Assembly (NCBI GenBank): GCA_965222215.1
Contig: OZ244931.1
Location: 496,001-560,000 of the forward strand
Source of the DNA: JABJAG01 sp965222215
GTDB taxonomy: Bacteria; Pseudomonadota; Alphaproteobacteria; UBA6615
Reading direction: 5' to 3'
Length of the DNA stretch: 64,000 nucleotides
The position numbers were made by a program, and so were the translations under genes. Below the pieces are notes generated by a model. The model saw nothing but the letters and a program-made list of their open reading frames with translations, had not been told where the DNA came from and ran no database searches. Positions 7,665 to 16,695 of the stretch are shown here, piece by piece. Numbering within the stretch: position 1 is the first letter of the stretch; each line of letters opens with the position of its first letter.

Positions 7665-9212
7665 TCAGGCGGCCGTGGCCATGTCGCGTGGCTGAGTCCG
7701 GTTTTTCGGGAACGTGATTTGGATGCGCGTGCCTTTCCCGACTTCGCTATCAATCAAGAGCGTGCCGTCGTGGATTTCGACCAGACGCCGGCTGAGCGGC
7801 AGGCCGAGGCCGGTGCCTTCGAACTGCCGGTCGAGCCCGCCATCGATTTGCGCGAAGGGCGTCATGGCGAGTGTCACCTGGTCCGGGTCCATGCCCATCC
7901 CGGTGTCTTCGATGGTGATCTCGATTTCGCCGTTGCGGGTCACCGATGCGCCGATACCGACAGTCCCGCCGCGCGACGTGAACTTAACGGCATTCTGGAC
8001 GAGATTGTGGAGCGTCTGGCGCACGGCGCGTTCACCCGCGAGCAGGTACGGAAGATCGGCGGGCACGTCCACGGCTACATCGATCCTGCCGGTCTCGATC
8101 TCCGTCGCCTCGAGGTCCACGACCTTGTGGACTGCTTCGGCGATATCGATAGGCGAATCGTAGATTTCGTACTCCCCGGCCTCGATACGCGACAGATCGA
8201 TGATGTTGTTGATGATCTCCAGGAGGCGGCCGCCTGATTCGTGAATATGGCCGGCAAAGTCCTTGTACTGGGGGTTCCCGATGTCCCCGAACATTTCGGA
8301 TTTGAGCGCCTCCGAAAAGCCGATGACGGCATTCAGCGGCGTGCGCAATTCGTGGCTCATGGTTGCGAGAAATTCTGTCTTCATGCGGCTCGCGGATTCA
8401 GCTTCCACCTTCGCCCGTGCGAGTTTCCGGTTTCGATGCCGAATCAGCTTGAGAAGCCGATCCTGGCGGGTGACCATCAGCTTGAGGCCGAACAACAACG
8501 AGCCGATCAGGGCCAGCGCCCCGATGAGGACGGCGATCACCGCGGTGAAATGCTGGAGAACTTCCGTCGAACGGCCGCCTTCGACAGGGCCGCTCAGGAA
8601 GCCGGGAAGCGGTACGCTGACGGTTTGAATGCCGCGCACATCGCCGACCTTCCAGTCCGTGCGCGGGCTGAGGGGATGGCTGTTGTGGCAGGCCACGCAG
8701 CTTTCCTTCATTCGAACGGCCTGGGCGTAGCGCAGCTCGGAGCGCCCGTTGCGTTGCTCCACCCGTACGAATTCCGACCCCGTGCCCGTGTCGAGTGCCG
8801 TGAGTGCGTCGGCCTCGAAGCGGTCGCGCGCACCGCCTGTTTCCCGCCAGGGGAAGGGCAGGCCGCTGAGCAGGCGGAACTCACCGTCCTGATTGTTCAG
8901 CGCGACCTGTTCGCCGAGTTCGATCGTGAGCGTGGCGGGCAACGGGATGGCGCCGGACACGTCGTGATAGTTGTGGGTCACCGCCGCGCCGGCTTCGCGG
9001 GCGCGGGGGACCACGACGGACGAGTAGTAGGCGCGGATGGAACTGATCGCCCGGGAGTAGGACTGCGCGGCCTCGAGCGCGGTCGCCCGCCGGGTGCTGT
9101 CCATGATCGAGAGAATCTGGAAGGCCACCACAATCGCTGTGACCAACCCGAGGGCTGTCACGACCAAAATCGGACGCCGGGTCGTGTGCTCGAGTAACCT
9201 GGTCCAGAACAT
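7665..9212 (-). CDS. Membrane sensor histidine kinase with periplasmic c-type heme domain (Tll0287-like)
   Basis: The product is 515 residues. A transmembrane helix at about 15-37 and a second at 222-245 bracket a periplasmic domain that carries Cys172-V-A-Cys175-His176, the covalent c-heme motif, in the style of Tll0287/DUF3365 redox sensors. The cytoplasmic part has an H-box SHELRTPLN with His287, then N, G1 (DTGMGM) and G2 (GTGLGL) ATP-binding boxes. There is no PAS domain and no response regulator gene next to it, so it is an orphan kinase. It probably reads redox state, NO or O2 and signals to a distant partner. Confidence 0.9.
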   Translation of the reverse strand: MFWTRLLEHTTRRPILVVTALGLVTAIVVAFQILSIMDSTRRATALEAAQSYSRAISSIRAYYSSVVVPRAREAGAAVTHNYHDVSGAIPLPATLTIELGEQVALNNQDGEFRLLSGLPFPWRETGGARDRFEADALTALDTGTGSEFVRVEQRNGRSELRYAQAVRMKESCVACHNSHPLSPRTDWKVGDVRGIQTVSVPLPGFLSGPVEGGRSTEVLQHFTAVIAVLIGALALIGSLLFGLKLMVTRQDRLLKLIRHRNRKLARAKVEAESASRMKTEFLATMSHELRTPLNAVIGFSEALKSEMFGDIGNPQYKDFAGHIHESGGRLLEIINNIIDLSRIEAGEYEIYDSPIDIAEAVHKVVDLEATEIETGRIDVAVDVPADLPYLLAGERAVRQTLHNLVQNAVKFTSRGGTVGIGASVTRNGEIEITIEDTGMGMDPDQVTLAMTPFAQIDGGLDRQFEGTGLGLPLSRRLVEIHDGTLLIDSEVGKGTRIQITFPKNRTQPRDMATAA

Positions 9213-9310
9213 CCGGAATGACCTCTAAAGCCGGGCGCGGGATTGCGGCCGAAGTGGAGGTCAAAAAAATAGGCAGGCGACCTTTAAGAAACCCTTATTG
9301 CTATGACCCC

Positions 9311-9334
9311 TCCGGCGGTGTCGCGCCCGCCGGA
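9311..9334 (-). terminator. Hairpin downstream of the CitE-like gene
   Basis: TCCGGCGG and CCGCCGGA form a perfect 8-bp stem with an 8-base loop, starting 4 bases past the stop of the minus-strand lyase gene. There is no U-tract, so it may only slow polymerase or protect the 3' end. Confidence 0.4.
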
Positions 9335-9338
9335 ATGG

Positions 9339-10205
9339 CTAGGCGCGGCCGGCCTTGGCGAGGATACGCTCCATGGTGCGCAGGACCGGTTTCTCGATCA
9401 GTTTGCCGTCGACCACGACCAGCCCCGAATCCGCTTCGGCGAAGGCCGCGACGACCTTCTCGGCATAGGCAACCTCTTCGGCGCCGGGCGAGAAGATGGC
9501 GTTTAAGTCCGCGATCTGGCGCGGGTGGATCGACCCCTTGCCGGTGAAGCCGAGCCGGGCGCTCGCCTCAGCCTCCCGACGCATACCCTCCGGGTCGCCG
9601 AGATCGAGCCACGGCACGTCGATGGCGTCGATGCCTGCACCGGCGGCTGCGTGCACCACCCGCGAACGGGCATAAAGCAGCGGCTCCCAGCCGTAGGCGC
9701 AGCGCAGGTCGGCCGCGAGATCGACTCCGCCGAACAGCAGCGAGTCCACCCGCTCGCTGGCTTTTGCGATTTCCCACGCGGCTTCGAGGCCGGGGTTGGT
9801 CTCGATGATAATCTGCAGCCGCGTGGCGTGGCCCGCGCCCGCAAGGGCTTCGTCGACGCGCCGGACTTCTTCCGGGGCGTTGATCTTGGGCAGCATCAGC
9901 GCCGGGGGCGGGGTCTCACTATCGAGGACAGCGGCGAGGTCGGCCTCGCCCTCGGGCGTGCCGAGCATATTGATCCGCACGATCCGCTCGACCCCGTCAT
10001 CGGCCTGCGGCTCGGCGAAGATCGCCAGCATGTTGGTGCGCGCCTGGTCCTTGTGGTGGGGTGCGACCCCGTCCTCCAGCTCGACGCAGACGATGTCCGC
10101 GCCGGAGGCCAGCGCCTTGGGGAACATCGCCGGGTCGGTGCCGGGCGAGAAGATGAAGCTGCGGCGGGACTGGACCGCTTGTGTGTTTGCGGCGCGGTCG
10201 GTCAT
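9339..10205 (-). CDS. HpcH/HpaI aldolase / CitE-family CoA-ester lyase
   Basis: The product is 288 residues, typical of CitE-like proteins. Visible are RSFIFSPGTDPAMFPKAL at the N-terminus, VCVELEDGV (metal-binding acidic residues), a central IETNPGLEAA, and GFTGKGSIHPRQI near the end, the CoA/substrate loop. Members cleave or form beta-hydroxyacyl-CoA esters such as citramalyl-CoA or malyl-CoA. The ATG at 10205 overlaps the thioesterase stop in ATGA, so the two genes are translationally coupled. The pair suggests acyl-CoA metabolism; the substrate is undetermined. Confidence 0.88.
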   Translation of the reverse strand: MTDRAANTQAVQSRRSFIFSPGTDPAMFPKALASGADIVCVELEDGVAPHHKDQARTNMLAIFAEPQADDGVERIVRINMLGTPEGEADLAAVLDSETPPPALMLPKINAPEEVRRVDEALAGAGHATRLQIIIETNPGLEAAWEIAKASERVDSLLFGGVDLAADLRCAYGWEPLLYARSRVVHAAAGAGIDAIDVPWLDLGDPEGMRREAEASARLGFTGKGSIHPRQIADLNAIFSPGAEEVAYAEKVVAAFAEADSGLVVVDGKLIEKPVLRTMERILAKAGRA

Positions 10206-10633
10206 CGGGAGGCTCCAGCGTCGGGCGGAATCGAATAGGTGCCGGTCGCGTGTGCCACCGGGTCGTCCAGGCCCTCGGAATAGATGGTGACTTCCACCAC
10301 CGCCAGCCGCTTGCCGAGCTTGATAACCCGGCAGTCCGCGACGAGGTCCGCGGCCTCCGGCTTGCGCAGGAAATTGATGTTCAGGTTCGTGGTCACGGCG
10401 AGCGCGACCTCGCCGATGGCGCCGAGCACGGCGGCGTACATGCCGTAGTCGGTGAGGGCCATCATGGCCGGGCCGGAGATGGTGCCGCCGGGTCGGGTGA
10501 GCGTGTCGTTGTAGGGCAGGCGCACGCGCGCCGTGCCGTCGCCGATGTCCTCGGCATGGCAGCCGTTGTCGGCGGCGAGCGGCAGCTCGCGCCGGGTCAG
10601 TTCGTTGAAGGTCTCGACGGAAATGCCGGGCAT
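10202..10633 (-). CDS. PaaI-type hotdog thioesterase
   Basis: The product is 143 residues with one hotdog domain. It shows RPGGTISGPAMMALTD, in which the aspartate is the usual catalytic residue of the PaaI group, and the long central strand NLNINFLRKP. I start at the ATG at 10633. A GTG at 10654 in frame would add seven residues, and neither has a strong ribosome binding site. It would hydrolyse a (hydroxyphenyl)acetyl- or similar acyl-CoA. It is the first gene of a two-gene unit with the CitE-like lyase, with a 4-base overlap. Confidence 0.85.
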   Translation of the reverse strand: MPGISVETFNELTRRELPLAADNGCHAEDIGDGTARVRLPYNDTLTRPGGTISGPAMMALTDYGMYAAVLGAIGEVALAVTTNLNINFLRKPEAADLVADCRVIKLGKRLAVVEVTIYSEGLDDPVAHATGTYSIPPDAGASR

Positions 10634-10759
10634 GGTGGCGTCCACAGGTCTCACGGGTTGCGCAACCTAGCGCGCCGGGTTTCTGGCGCAAAGTCACCAT
10701 GCTAACGTCCGCCCGCCGCGCAGTACGGCAGACCAACAGAACTCGGGGAGTGTATCGAA

Positions 10760-11761
10760 ATGCTGAACGTGGCCGTCGTCGGACTGGGCTGGTGGGGACA
10801 ACATGTCTCGCGCGTGCTGAAGAGCAGCCGCAAAATCAATGTCGTACGCGGGATCGAGATGATGCCCAATGCGGCGACGCGCAAGCTGGCGAAGGCGGTC
10901 GGGTTCGAGTTGTCGAAGGACTATGCCGACGCGCTCGACGACCCGAATGTCGACGGCGTGATCCTGACGACGCCGCACTCGACCCACGAGGACCTCGTGC
11001 TGCGCGCGGTAAAGGCGGACAAGCAGATCTTCTGCGAGAAGCCGCTGTCGCTGACGGCGGCGAGCGCCAAGAAGATGGTCCGCGCCTGCGCGAAGAAGGA
11101 CCTGGTGCTCGGGCTCGGCCACGAGCGCCGCTACGAGACGGCGATGGAAAAGCTCGCCGACATGGTGGCGAAGAAGGAGCTCGGCACCATCCTGGCCGTG
11201 GAGGGCAACTTCTCCCACGACAAGTTCAAGCCGATGAAGAAGGACAACTGGCGCGGCAACCCTAAGGACGCGCCGGCGGCCGGCTGGACGGGCATGGGCG
11301 TCCACCTGACGGACCTGCTCATCAGCATGCTCGGCCCGATCCAGCAGATCCGCGCGATCTCCGACCGCCGGGTGCTCAACCTGCCGTCGGGCGATGTCGC
11401 CTCGACCCAGTTCACCTTCAGGGACGGGACCATGGGCACGATCAACGTGATCTCCGCCACGCCGTTTTATGGCCGTCTGACGGTCTTCGGCGACAAGAAG
11501 TGGGTCGATATCCACGAGATGGCGCACCCGGAAAACCCGGGCGACACGCACATGTATATCGGCACGCCCGACGGCAAGCGCCAGCGCCGGGTCTACAAGC
11601 CGCGCGACACGGTGAAGATGAATTTCGAGGCCTGGGCCGATGCGGTCGCGGGCAAAAAACAGTACCGCTTCAACGACGAGGAACGCATCGCCAACGTGGC
11701 GGTGCTCGAGGCGCTGTCGATCTCGACGAAGACCGGCAAGCCCGAGCGGGTACGCAACTAG
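10760..11761 (+). CDS. Gfo/Idh/MocA-family oxidoreductase
   Basis: The product is 333 residues. An N-terminal Rossmann fold begins VAVVGLGWWGQHVSRV, and the family signature EKPLS appears near residue 95, where the lysine takes part in catalysis. The C-terminal alpha/beta domain has a conserved Trp-Thr-Gly-Met-Gly-Val-His segment. Members oxidise sugar or cyclitol hydroxyls with NAD(P). The ATG lies 10 bases after GGGGAG. The luciferase-like gene follows after 23 bases, suggesting a two-gene unit. Confidence 0.88.
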   Translation: MLNVAVVGLGWWGQHVSRVLKSSRKINVVRGIEMMPNAATRKLAKAVGFELSKDYADALDDPNVDGVILTTPHSTHEDLVLRAVKADKQIFCEKPLSLTAASAKKMVRACAKKDLVLGLGHERRYETAMEKLADMVAKKELGTILAVEGNFSHDKFKPMKKDNWRGNPKDAPAAGWTGMGVHLTDLLISMLGPIQQIRAISDRRVLNLPSGDVASTQFTFRDGTMGTINVISATPFYGRLTVFGDKKWVDIHEMAHPENPGDTHMYIGTPDGKRQRRVYKPRDTVKMNFEAWADAVAGKKQYRFNDEERIANVAVLEALSISTKTGKPERVRN

Positions 11762-11784
11762 CAGCCCATGGCCGGAGACGCGGC

Positions 11785-12789
11785 ATGAAGTTCGGACTGT
11801 TCGGCGGCGCGTCCTCGCGCCGGGGCGGCGTGGCGCGTGACAGCACCCAGGGCTACCGGGACTTCATCGACTATGTGGAGGAGGCCGAGGATCTCGGCTA
11901 CCACTCGGTGTTCCTCGTCGAGCATCACTTTACGGGCTTCGGGCAGGTCTCGGCCTCGCTCAACCTGCTGACGTATCTCGCGGCGCGTACGACGCGGATG
12001 CGTCTCGGCACGGCCGTGGTCGTCCTGCCCTGGCATAACCCGGTGCTGCTGGCGGAGCAGGCGGCGACGGTGGACCTGCTGTCTGGCGGTCGGCTCGATT
12101 TCGGGGTCGGCAAGGGCTACCGCGCCAACGAATTCCACGGCTTCAACGTGAAGGCCGACCACGCGCAGCAACTGTTCCTCGAATCCCTCGACGTGATCCG
12201 CCGCGCCTGGCGGTCCGAGGAGCGCTTCACCCATATCGGCAAGCACTGGACGTTCCAGGATATCGTGGTCGAGCCGCCGCCGATCCAGCGGCCCCATCCT
12301 CCGCTGTGGCTGGCGGCGGGCAGCCCGGAGGGGCTGAGGTGGGCGGCGGAAAACGAGTTCAACCTGCTGCTCGACCAGATCGCGTCCTTCGACCGGATTT
12401 CGGAGCGGTTCCAGGTCTATCGCGACGCCGTTGAGGCGGCGGGGCGCACCTTCGACCCGATGAATGTTGCGGTGGCGCGCGCGCTGCATATCACCCGCAC
12501 CGACGCCGAGCGCGAGGAAGCGCACCAGCAGCGCTCGCGCCTGCTCAGCGGCATTTCCCGCCTGTCGCGTATCCGCGAGGGCGGCGGGCCGCAGTCGACC
12601 ATGTTGCAGTACAACGACACCCGCCTGGCGACCGAGGAAGGCGCGCTGATCGGTCCGCCCGAGGAGATCGCCGACCGCCTGAACCGGATGCGCGAGCAGG
12701 GCATCGAATACGTGCTGCTGATCGACATCACCGGGTCGCGCGATTCGCTCCGCGCCTTCCGCGACGAGGTCATGCCGAAGGTGGGATAG
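11785..12789 (+). CDS. Luciferase-like monooxygenase (LLM flavin-dependent family)
   Basis: The product is 334 residues with a TIM-barrel LLM fold: MKFGLFGGAS, then AEDLGYHSVFLVEHHF, a TRMRLGTAVVVLPWHNP strand, and the DLLSGGRLDFGVGKGY loop that binds FMN phosphate. These enzymes use reduced FMN and O2 to oxidise aldehydes, alkanes, sulfonates or N-heterocycles. The ATG at 11785 has GGAG about 8 bases upstream. It is probably co-transcribed with the preceding oxidoreductase. No flavin reductase gene lies nearby, so reduced FMN must come from elsewhere. Confidence 0.9.
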   Translation: MKFGLFGGASSRRGGVARDSTQGYRDFIDYVEEAEDLGYHSVFLVEHHFTGFGQVSASLNLLTYLAARTTRMRLGTAVVVLPWHNPVLLAEQAATVDLLSGGRLDFGVGKGYRANEFHGFNVKADHAQQLFLESLDVIRRAWRSEERFTHIGKHWTFQDIVVEPPPIQRPHPPLWLAAGSPEGLRWAAENEFNLLLDQIASFDRISERFQVYRDAVEAAGRTFDPMNVAVARALHITRTDAEREEAHQQRSRLLSGISRLSRIREGGGPQSTMLQYNDTRLATEEGALIGPPEEIADRLNRMREQGIEYVLLIDITGSRDSLRAFRDEVMPKVG

Positions 12790-12816
12790 AAAAAGGGCCG
12801 CACAACCGTGCGGCCC
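12790..12816 (-). terminator. Rho-independent terminator for the FAH-family gene, possibly bidirectional
   Basis: GGGCCGCAC and GTGCGGCCC form a 9-bp stem around an AACC loop (12795-12816). On the minus strand it is followed by TTTTT (12794-12790). It sits in the 54-base gap between convergent genes and may also stop plus-strand transcripts, though the plus side has only CTTC after the stem. Confidence 0.8.
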
Positions 12817-12843
12817 CTTCGCGGTCTTCGATGAGGCTGTCGC

Positions 12844-13698
12844 CTACTTGGACTTGCCGTCCCAGCTCACGACCTTGTTCTTGTGCTCGCCCAGGCCCTC
12901 GACGCCCATGGTGATGACGTCGCCCGGCTTCAGGAACTTCGGCTTCGGCTTGATGCCGAGGCCGACGCCCGACGGGGTGCCGGAGTAAATCACGTCGCCC
13001 GGGTGCAGGGTGATCATCTTGCTGAGATAGCTGATGATATCGGCGCAGGAGAAGATCATGTCCTTGGTGGTCTCTTCCTGCATGCGCTCGCCATTGACGT
13101 CGAGCCACACATCCAGGTTCTGCGGGTTCTTGATCTCGTCGGTCGTGACCAGCCACGGCCCGAGCGGCGCGAAGGTATCGGAGCTCTTGCCCTTCACCCA
13201 CTGTCCGCCGCTCTCGATCTGGAACTTGCGCTCGGAGACGTCGTTGCCCGCGGCGTACCCGGCGACGTATTTCAGCGCATCCTTCTTGGTGACGTACTGC
13301 GCCTTGCGGCCCATCACGAAGCAGAGCTCGACCTCCCAGTCGCCCTTTTTCGAGCCCTTCGGCAGCACGATCCGGTCGTTCGGGCCGGTCAGCGGACAGG
13401 TCTTGGTGAAAAGGATCGGCTCGGCGGGAATCTTCATTCCGGCTTCCGCGGCGTGCTTGGCGTAGTTCAGCCCGATGGCGAACACGCGGCGTTCCACGAC
13501 CGGCGGGCCGAGGCGCGGGCGGCCCTTGACGATCGGCAGGCGCTTGGGGTCGCGTTTGCGGATCGCGGCGAGGCCGCGCGGCGAGAGCACGTCCGGCGTG
13601 ATGTCGTCGATGACCTTAGACAGGTCGCGAATTTTGCCGTCGTCGTCGAGCAGGCCGGGCTTTTCCTTGCCGGCCGGTCCATAGCGCAGAAGTTTCAT
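12844..13698 (-). CDS. Fumarylacetoacetate hydrolase (FAH) family protein
   Basis: The product is 284 residues. An N-terminal cap domain opens with MKLLRYGPAG, and the C-terminal FAH barrel has GLNYAKHAAE, then PxxFTKT, DWEVELCFVMGRKA with the metal-binding glutamates, and a GTPSGVG loop. The ATG follows TAGGGGGAGG on the minus strand. Relatives hydrolyse acylpyruvates, oxaloacetate or ring-cleavage products (HpcE, FAHD1). With ring hydroxylase-like genes elsewhere in the first 14 kb it could act in aromatic degradation, but the context is not specific. Confidence 0.9.
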   Translation of the reverse strand: MKLLRYGPAGKEKPGLLDDDGKIRDLSKVIDDITPDVLSPRGLAAIRKRDPKRLPIVKGRPRLGPPVVERRVFAIGLNYAKHAAEAGMKIPAEPILFTKTCPLTGPNDRIVLPKGSKKGDWEVELCFVMGRKAQYVTKKDALKYVAGYAAGNDVSERKFQIESGGQWVKGKSSDTFAPLGPWLVTTDEIKNPQNLDVWLDVNGERMQEETTKDMIFSCADIISYLSKMITLHPGDVIYSGTPSGVGLGIKPKPKFLKPGDVITMGVEGLGEHKNKVVSWDGKSK

Positions 13699-13832
13699 GG
13701 GTTTTTCCTCCCCCTAATTTATTCGCAATGCATCGGGCCGCGAGGACCCCATTGTTGTTCAAGGCGCGTGTTGTACCCCGGCACGCCGGGCTTGGGAACA
13801 GGGGGATTGGCGCGGCGTCGGCGCCGAAGGCG

Positions 13833-14174
13833 CTATCGAAAGTTGTCGAGATTGAGGTCGATGCTTTTGCCGAGCCACATGGCGTGGGTCGAGTGATCGG
13901 CCAGGTCGTCGCCCGTCTCAGGGTGCAGGAGGATGTTCAGGCCGCGCCGGTTCAGCGCAAGCCAGGGTACGAAATCCGGGAAGATTTCCGGTGCGAACGC
14001 CACCTGATACATCCACACCGGGTGCGGCCCGACGGGCTTGTCGTGCCAGCGGCCAAGGACGGTTTCGAACTTCGCGTCGATGTCCTCGCGCAGCGCTTTT
14101 GCATCCGCTTTTGTCTCCGCGTCGTAATAGACGTGGGCATGATATCCGGTGATCGAGCGAGGGTCGTTGAGCAT
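13833..14174 (-). CDS. DOPA 4,5-dioxygenase-family protein
   Basis: The product is 113 residues, the length of the bacterial stand-alone family. The histidines that bind iron in this group are visible: YHAHVYYD at the start, GPHPVWMYQV in the middle and LLHPETGDD followed by DHSTHAMWLG at the end. Members cleave catechol rings extradiolically or act on related substrates; the bacterial substrate is usually unknown. An inverted repeat lies 13 bases before the ATG. Confidence 0.85.
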   Translation of the reverse strand: MLNDPRSITGYHAHVYYDAETKADAKALREDIDAKFETVLGRWHDKPVGPHPVWMYQVAFAPEIFPDFVPWLALNRRGLNILLHPETGDDLADHSTHAMWLGKSIDLNLDNFR

Positions 14175-14186
14175 GGCATCAACCTA

Positions 14187-14202
14187 GTACGGCGATCCGT
14201 AC
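14187..14202. promoter_or_regulatory. Operator-like inverted repeat upstream of the DOPA-dioxygenase-like gene
   Basis: GTACGG and CCGTAC flank CGAT, a perfect 6-4-6 palindrome. It lies in the divergent gap with egtB, 13 bases from the minus-strand start and 210 bases before egtB. No cognate regulator is encoded next to it. Confidence 0.35.
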
Positions 14203-14411
14203 GGTCAACCGGGATCGTAATTCCGGGCACATTTTCCCGAGTTTCAGTTGACGGCCCGAGAACCGGCTTGTTTTACTCCGGCGCGACTGCCACGCGCGGA
14301 CCCTCGGTCCGGGTGTGAATGATTCCGCGGCCGGGGCGATGAAGCGTCGGCGCGTGAATGCGTTTCGGAACCGCGGTCGGACGGAACGCAGGCGCCAGCA
14401 GGAGAAGCGCC

Positions 14412-15710
14412 GTGACAGCTTCCGGTTCCGATCCGGCCATCCTGGACGCGCATCCGCGCGACCGGGACCAGATCCTCGAACACTTCAATTGGGTACGGGG
14501 CGAAACGGAACGGCTGGCCGCGCCGCTGTCTCCGGAGGACCAGGTCGTCCAGTCGATGCCGGATGCCAGCCCGACCAAGTGGCATCGTGCGCACATGACG
14601 TGGTTCTTCGAGACCATGATCCTGTCGTCCTTCGCGGCGGGCTACGAACCGATCGATCCGCACTTCACGTTCCTGTTCAATTCCTATTACGACGCCGTCG
14701 GCGCGCGGCATCCGCGCCCGGAGCGCGGGTTGCTGACCCGGCCGAGTGCCGACGAGATCGCGGCCTACCGTGCGCATGTGGACGCGGGGATGCGCGCGTT
14801 TATCGTCGATGCCGACGCCGATACCTGGACGCAGGCCGCACCGCTGATCGTGCTGGGCCTGCACCATGAGCAGCAGCATCAGGAACTGATCCTGATGGAT
14901 ATCCTGCATGCGTTCTCGTTCAACAGCGTCGCGCCAGCCTACCAGGCCTACCGCGCCGCGACGGCTCGCAAGGCACCTGATCTTCGCTGGTTCGACCATG
15001 ACGGCGGTCTGGTGGAGATCGGCCATGCCGGTCCCACCTTCGCCTTCGACAATGAAGGTCCACGCCACAAGGTGCACCTGCAACCGTTCCGCCTTGCCTC
15101 GCGGCTGGTGACGAACGCCGAGTGGAAGGAATTCATGGCCGACGGCGGTTACGCGCGGCCGGAGCACTGGCTGTCCGACGGCTGGGCCGCGGTCGGCGAG
15201 TACGGCTGGACCGCACCGCTCTACTGGCAGGAGGTCGACGGCGTCTGGATGGAGATGTCCCTGTCGGGGCTGCAGCAACTCAATGACCAGGCCCCGGTCT
15301 GTCATGTGAGCCTGTACGAGGCGGATGCTTACGCGCGCTGGGCGGGCAAGCGCCTGCCGCGCGAGGAAGAGTGGGAAACGTTCGCCGCGGACCAGCCGGT
15401 CGAGGGCAATTTCCTGGGCACCGGCCTGTTGCGCACGGCCCCGGCGTCCGGCGACGACAAAGATCGGCCGGAACAGATGTTCGGTGATGTCTGGGAGTGG
15501 ACCCAGAGCGCCTATAGCCCATATCCCGGGTTCAAGCCCGTGACGGGCGCGGTCGGCGAATACAACGGGAAGTTCATGGCCAATCAGTTCGTTCTGCGCG
15601 GCGGCGCGTGCGTGACCCCCGAGGGGCATACGCGCGCGACCTACCGCAACTTTTTCTACCCCGCGATGCGCTGGATGTTCTCGGGAGTCCGGCTGGCGGA
15701 CGACCGATGA
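14412..15710 (+). CDS. egtB: Ergothioneine synthase EgtB (iron-dependent sulfoxide synthase)
   Basis: The product is 432 residues. An N-terminal DinB-like four-helix domain supplies the iron ligands: a histidine in KWHRAHMTWF and the pair in LGLHHEQQHQEL. The C-terminal FGE-sulfatase domain ends in RATYRNFFYPAMRWMFSGVRLA. EgtB uses O2 to join trimethylhistidine (hercynine) to a thiol, cysteine or gamma-glutamylcysteine. I prefer the GTG at 14412, which has AGGAGA upstream, over an in-frame ATG at 14358 without one. egtD follows with an ATGA overlap. egtA, egtC and egtE are not in the window. Confidence 0.93.
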   Translation: MTASGSDPAILDAHPRDRDQILEHFNWVRGETERLAAPLSPEDQVVQSMPDASPTKWHRAHMTWFFETMILSSFAAGYEPIDPHFTFLFNSYYDAVGARHPRPERGLLTRPSADEIAAYRAHVDAGMRAFIVDADADTWTQAAPLIVLGLHHEQQHQELILMDILHAFSFNSVAPAYQAYRAATARKAPDLRWFDHDGGLVEIGHAGPTFAFDNEGPRHKVHLQPFRLASRLVTNAEWKEFMADGGYARPEHWLSDGWAAVGEYGWTAPLYWQEVDGVWMEMSLSGLQQLNDQAPVCHVSLYEADAYARWAGKRLPREEEWETFAADQPVEGNFLGTGLLRTAPASGDDKDRPEQMFGDVWEWTQSAYSPYPGFKPVTGAVGEYNGKFMANQFVLRGGACVTPEGHTRATYRNFFYPAMRWMFSGVRLADDR

Positions 15711-16690
15711 ACGACGTCGGCGTCGCGGCGTTGGGGCCGCTCCACGACTATGTCGAGTACGACCATGCGAGCGACAACTTCCTCGCCGATGTGCTCCATG
15801 GTTTGCGTCAGCCGCAGAAAAAGCTGTCGAGCAAGTATTTCTACGACGAGCGGGGATCTCAGCTTTTCGACCAGATCTGCGAACTGCCGGAATACTATCC
15901 GACGCGCACCGAAATGGCGTTGCTGCGCAGCATCTCGGGCGACGTGGCCGAACTGGTGGGCGACGGCGCGACCGTGATCGAGTTCGGCAGCGGGTCGAGC
16001 ACCAAAATTCGTATTTTGCTCGACGCGCTTGAAGATCCGCGCGCCTACGTGCCTGTCGATATCTCGCGCGATCACCTGCTGGCGTCCGCCAAGGACCTTG
16101 CCGATGCGTATCCCGACCTCCAGGTGGTCCCGGTCTGTGCCGACTACACCAAGCCGTTCGACGTGCCGGAGATCGAGGGCGAGAAGGTGCGCGCCGGTTT
16201 CTTTCCGGGATCGACCATCGGGAATTTCACCCGCAACGAGGCCGTGTCGTTTCTCCGAGCCGCGGCGAGTGACGTGGGCCACAACAACGGCCTGCTGATC
16301 GGCGTCGACCTGCGCAAGGACGAGGACATCCTGCGCGCGGCTTATAACGATGCCGCCGGCGTGACGGCGGCTTTCAACCTGAACCTGCTGGAGCGGATCA
16401 ACCGCGAACTGGACGGCACCTTCGACGTCGATGCATTCACCCACGACGCGCGCTGGATGCCGGAGCCCGGGCGGATCGAGATGCACCTGGTGAGTGATCG
16501 CGACCAGTCGGTCGAGGTCGGCGGCGAGAGTTTTGAGTTTGCTGCGGGAGAATCGATCTACACCGAGGATTCCCATAAATACGACATCGCCGGGTTCCAG
16601 GCGCTGGCCGCCGAGGCCGGCTGGCGCGCCGTCCAGCAATGGACCGATCCGGACGAGCTGTTCTCGATTCACTTGTTGCGGGTGGCCTGA
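15707..16690 (+). CDS. egtD: L-histidine N-alpha-methyltransferase EgtD
   Basis: The product is 327 residues, the normal length. It opens with a substrate-domain segment SSKYFYDERGSQLFDQICELPEYYPTR-type signature, followed by the SAM loop EFGSGSSTKIR, and later GFFPGSTIGNFTRNEA. It transfers three methyl groups from SAM to histidine to make hercynine, the substrate of EgtB. Its ATG overlaps the egtB stop by four bases, so translation is coupled. One copy of the palindromic repeat lies directly after its stop. Confidence 0.95.
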   Translation: MNDVGVAALGPLHDYVEYDHASDNFLADVLHGLRQPQKKLSSKYFYDERGSQLFDQICELPEYYPTRTEMALLRSISGDVAELVGDGATVIEFGSGSSTKIRILLDALEDPRAYVPVDISRDHLLASAKDLADAYPDLQVVPVCADYTKPFDVPEIEGEKVRAGFFPGSTIGNFTRNEAVSFLRAAASDVGHNNGLLIGVDLRKDEDILRAAYNDAAGVTAAFNLNLLERINRELDGTFDVDAFTHDARWMPEPGRIEMHLVSDRDQSVEVGGESFEFAAGESIYTEDSHKYDIAGFQALAAEAGWRAVQQWTDPDELFSIHLLRVA

Positions 16691-16695
16691 ACCCC

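Noticed and set aside
14244..15629. 461-codon open frame antisense to egtB
   Set aside because: It runs across the egtB promoter side and coding region without any motif; egtB is well supported.
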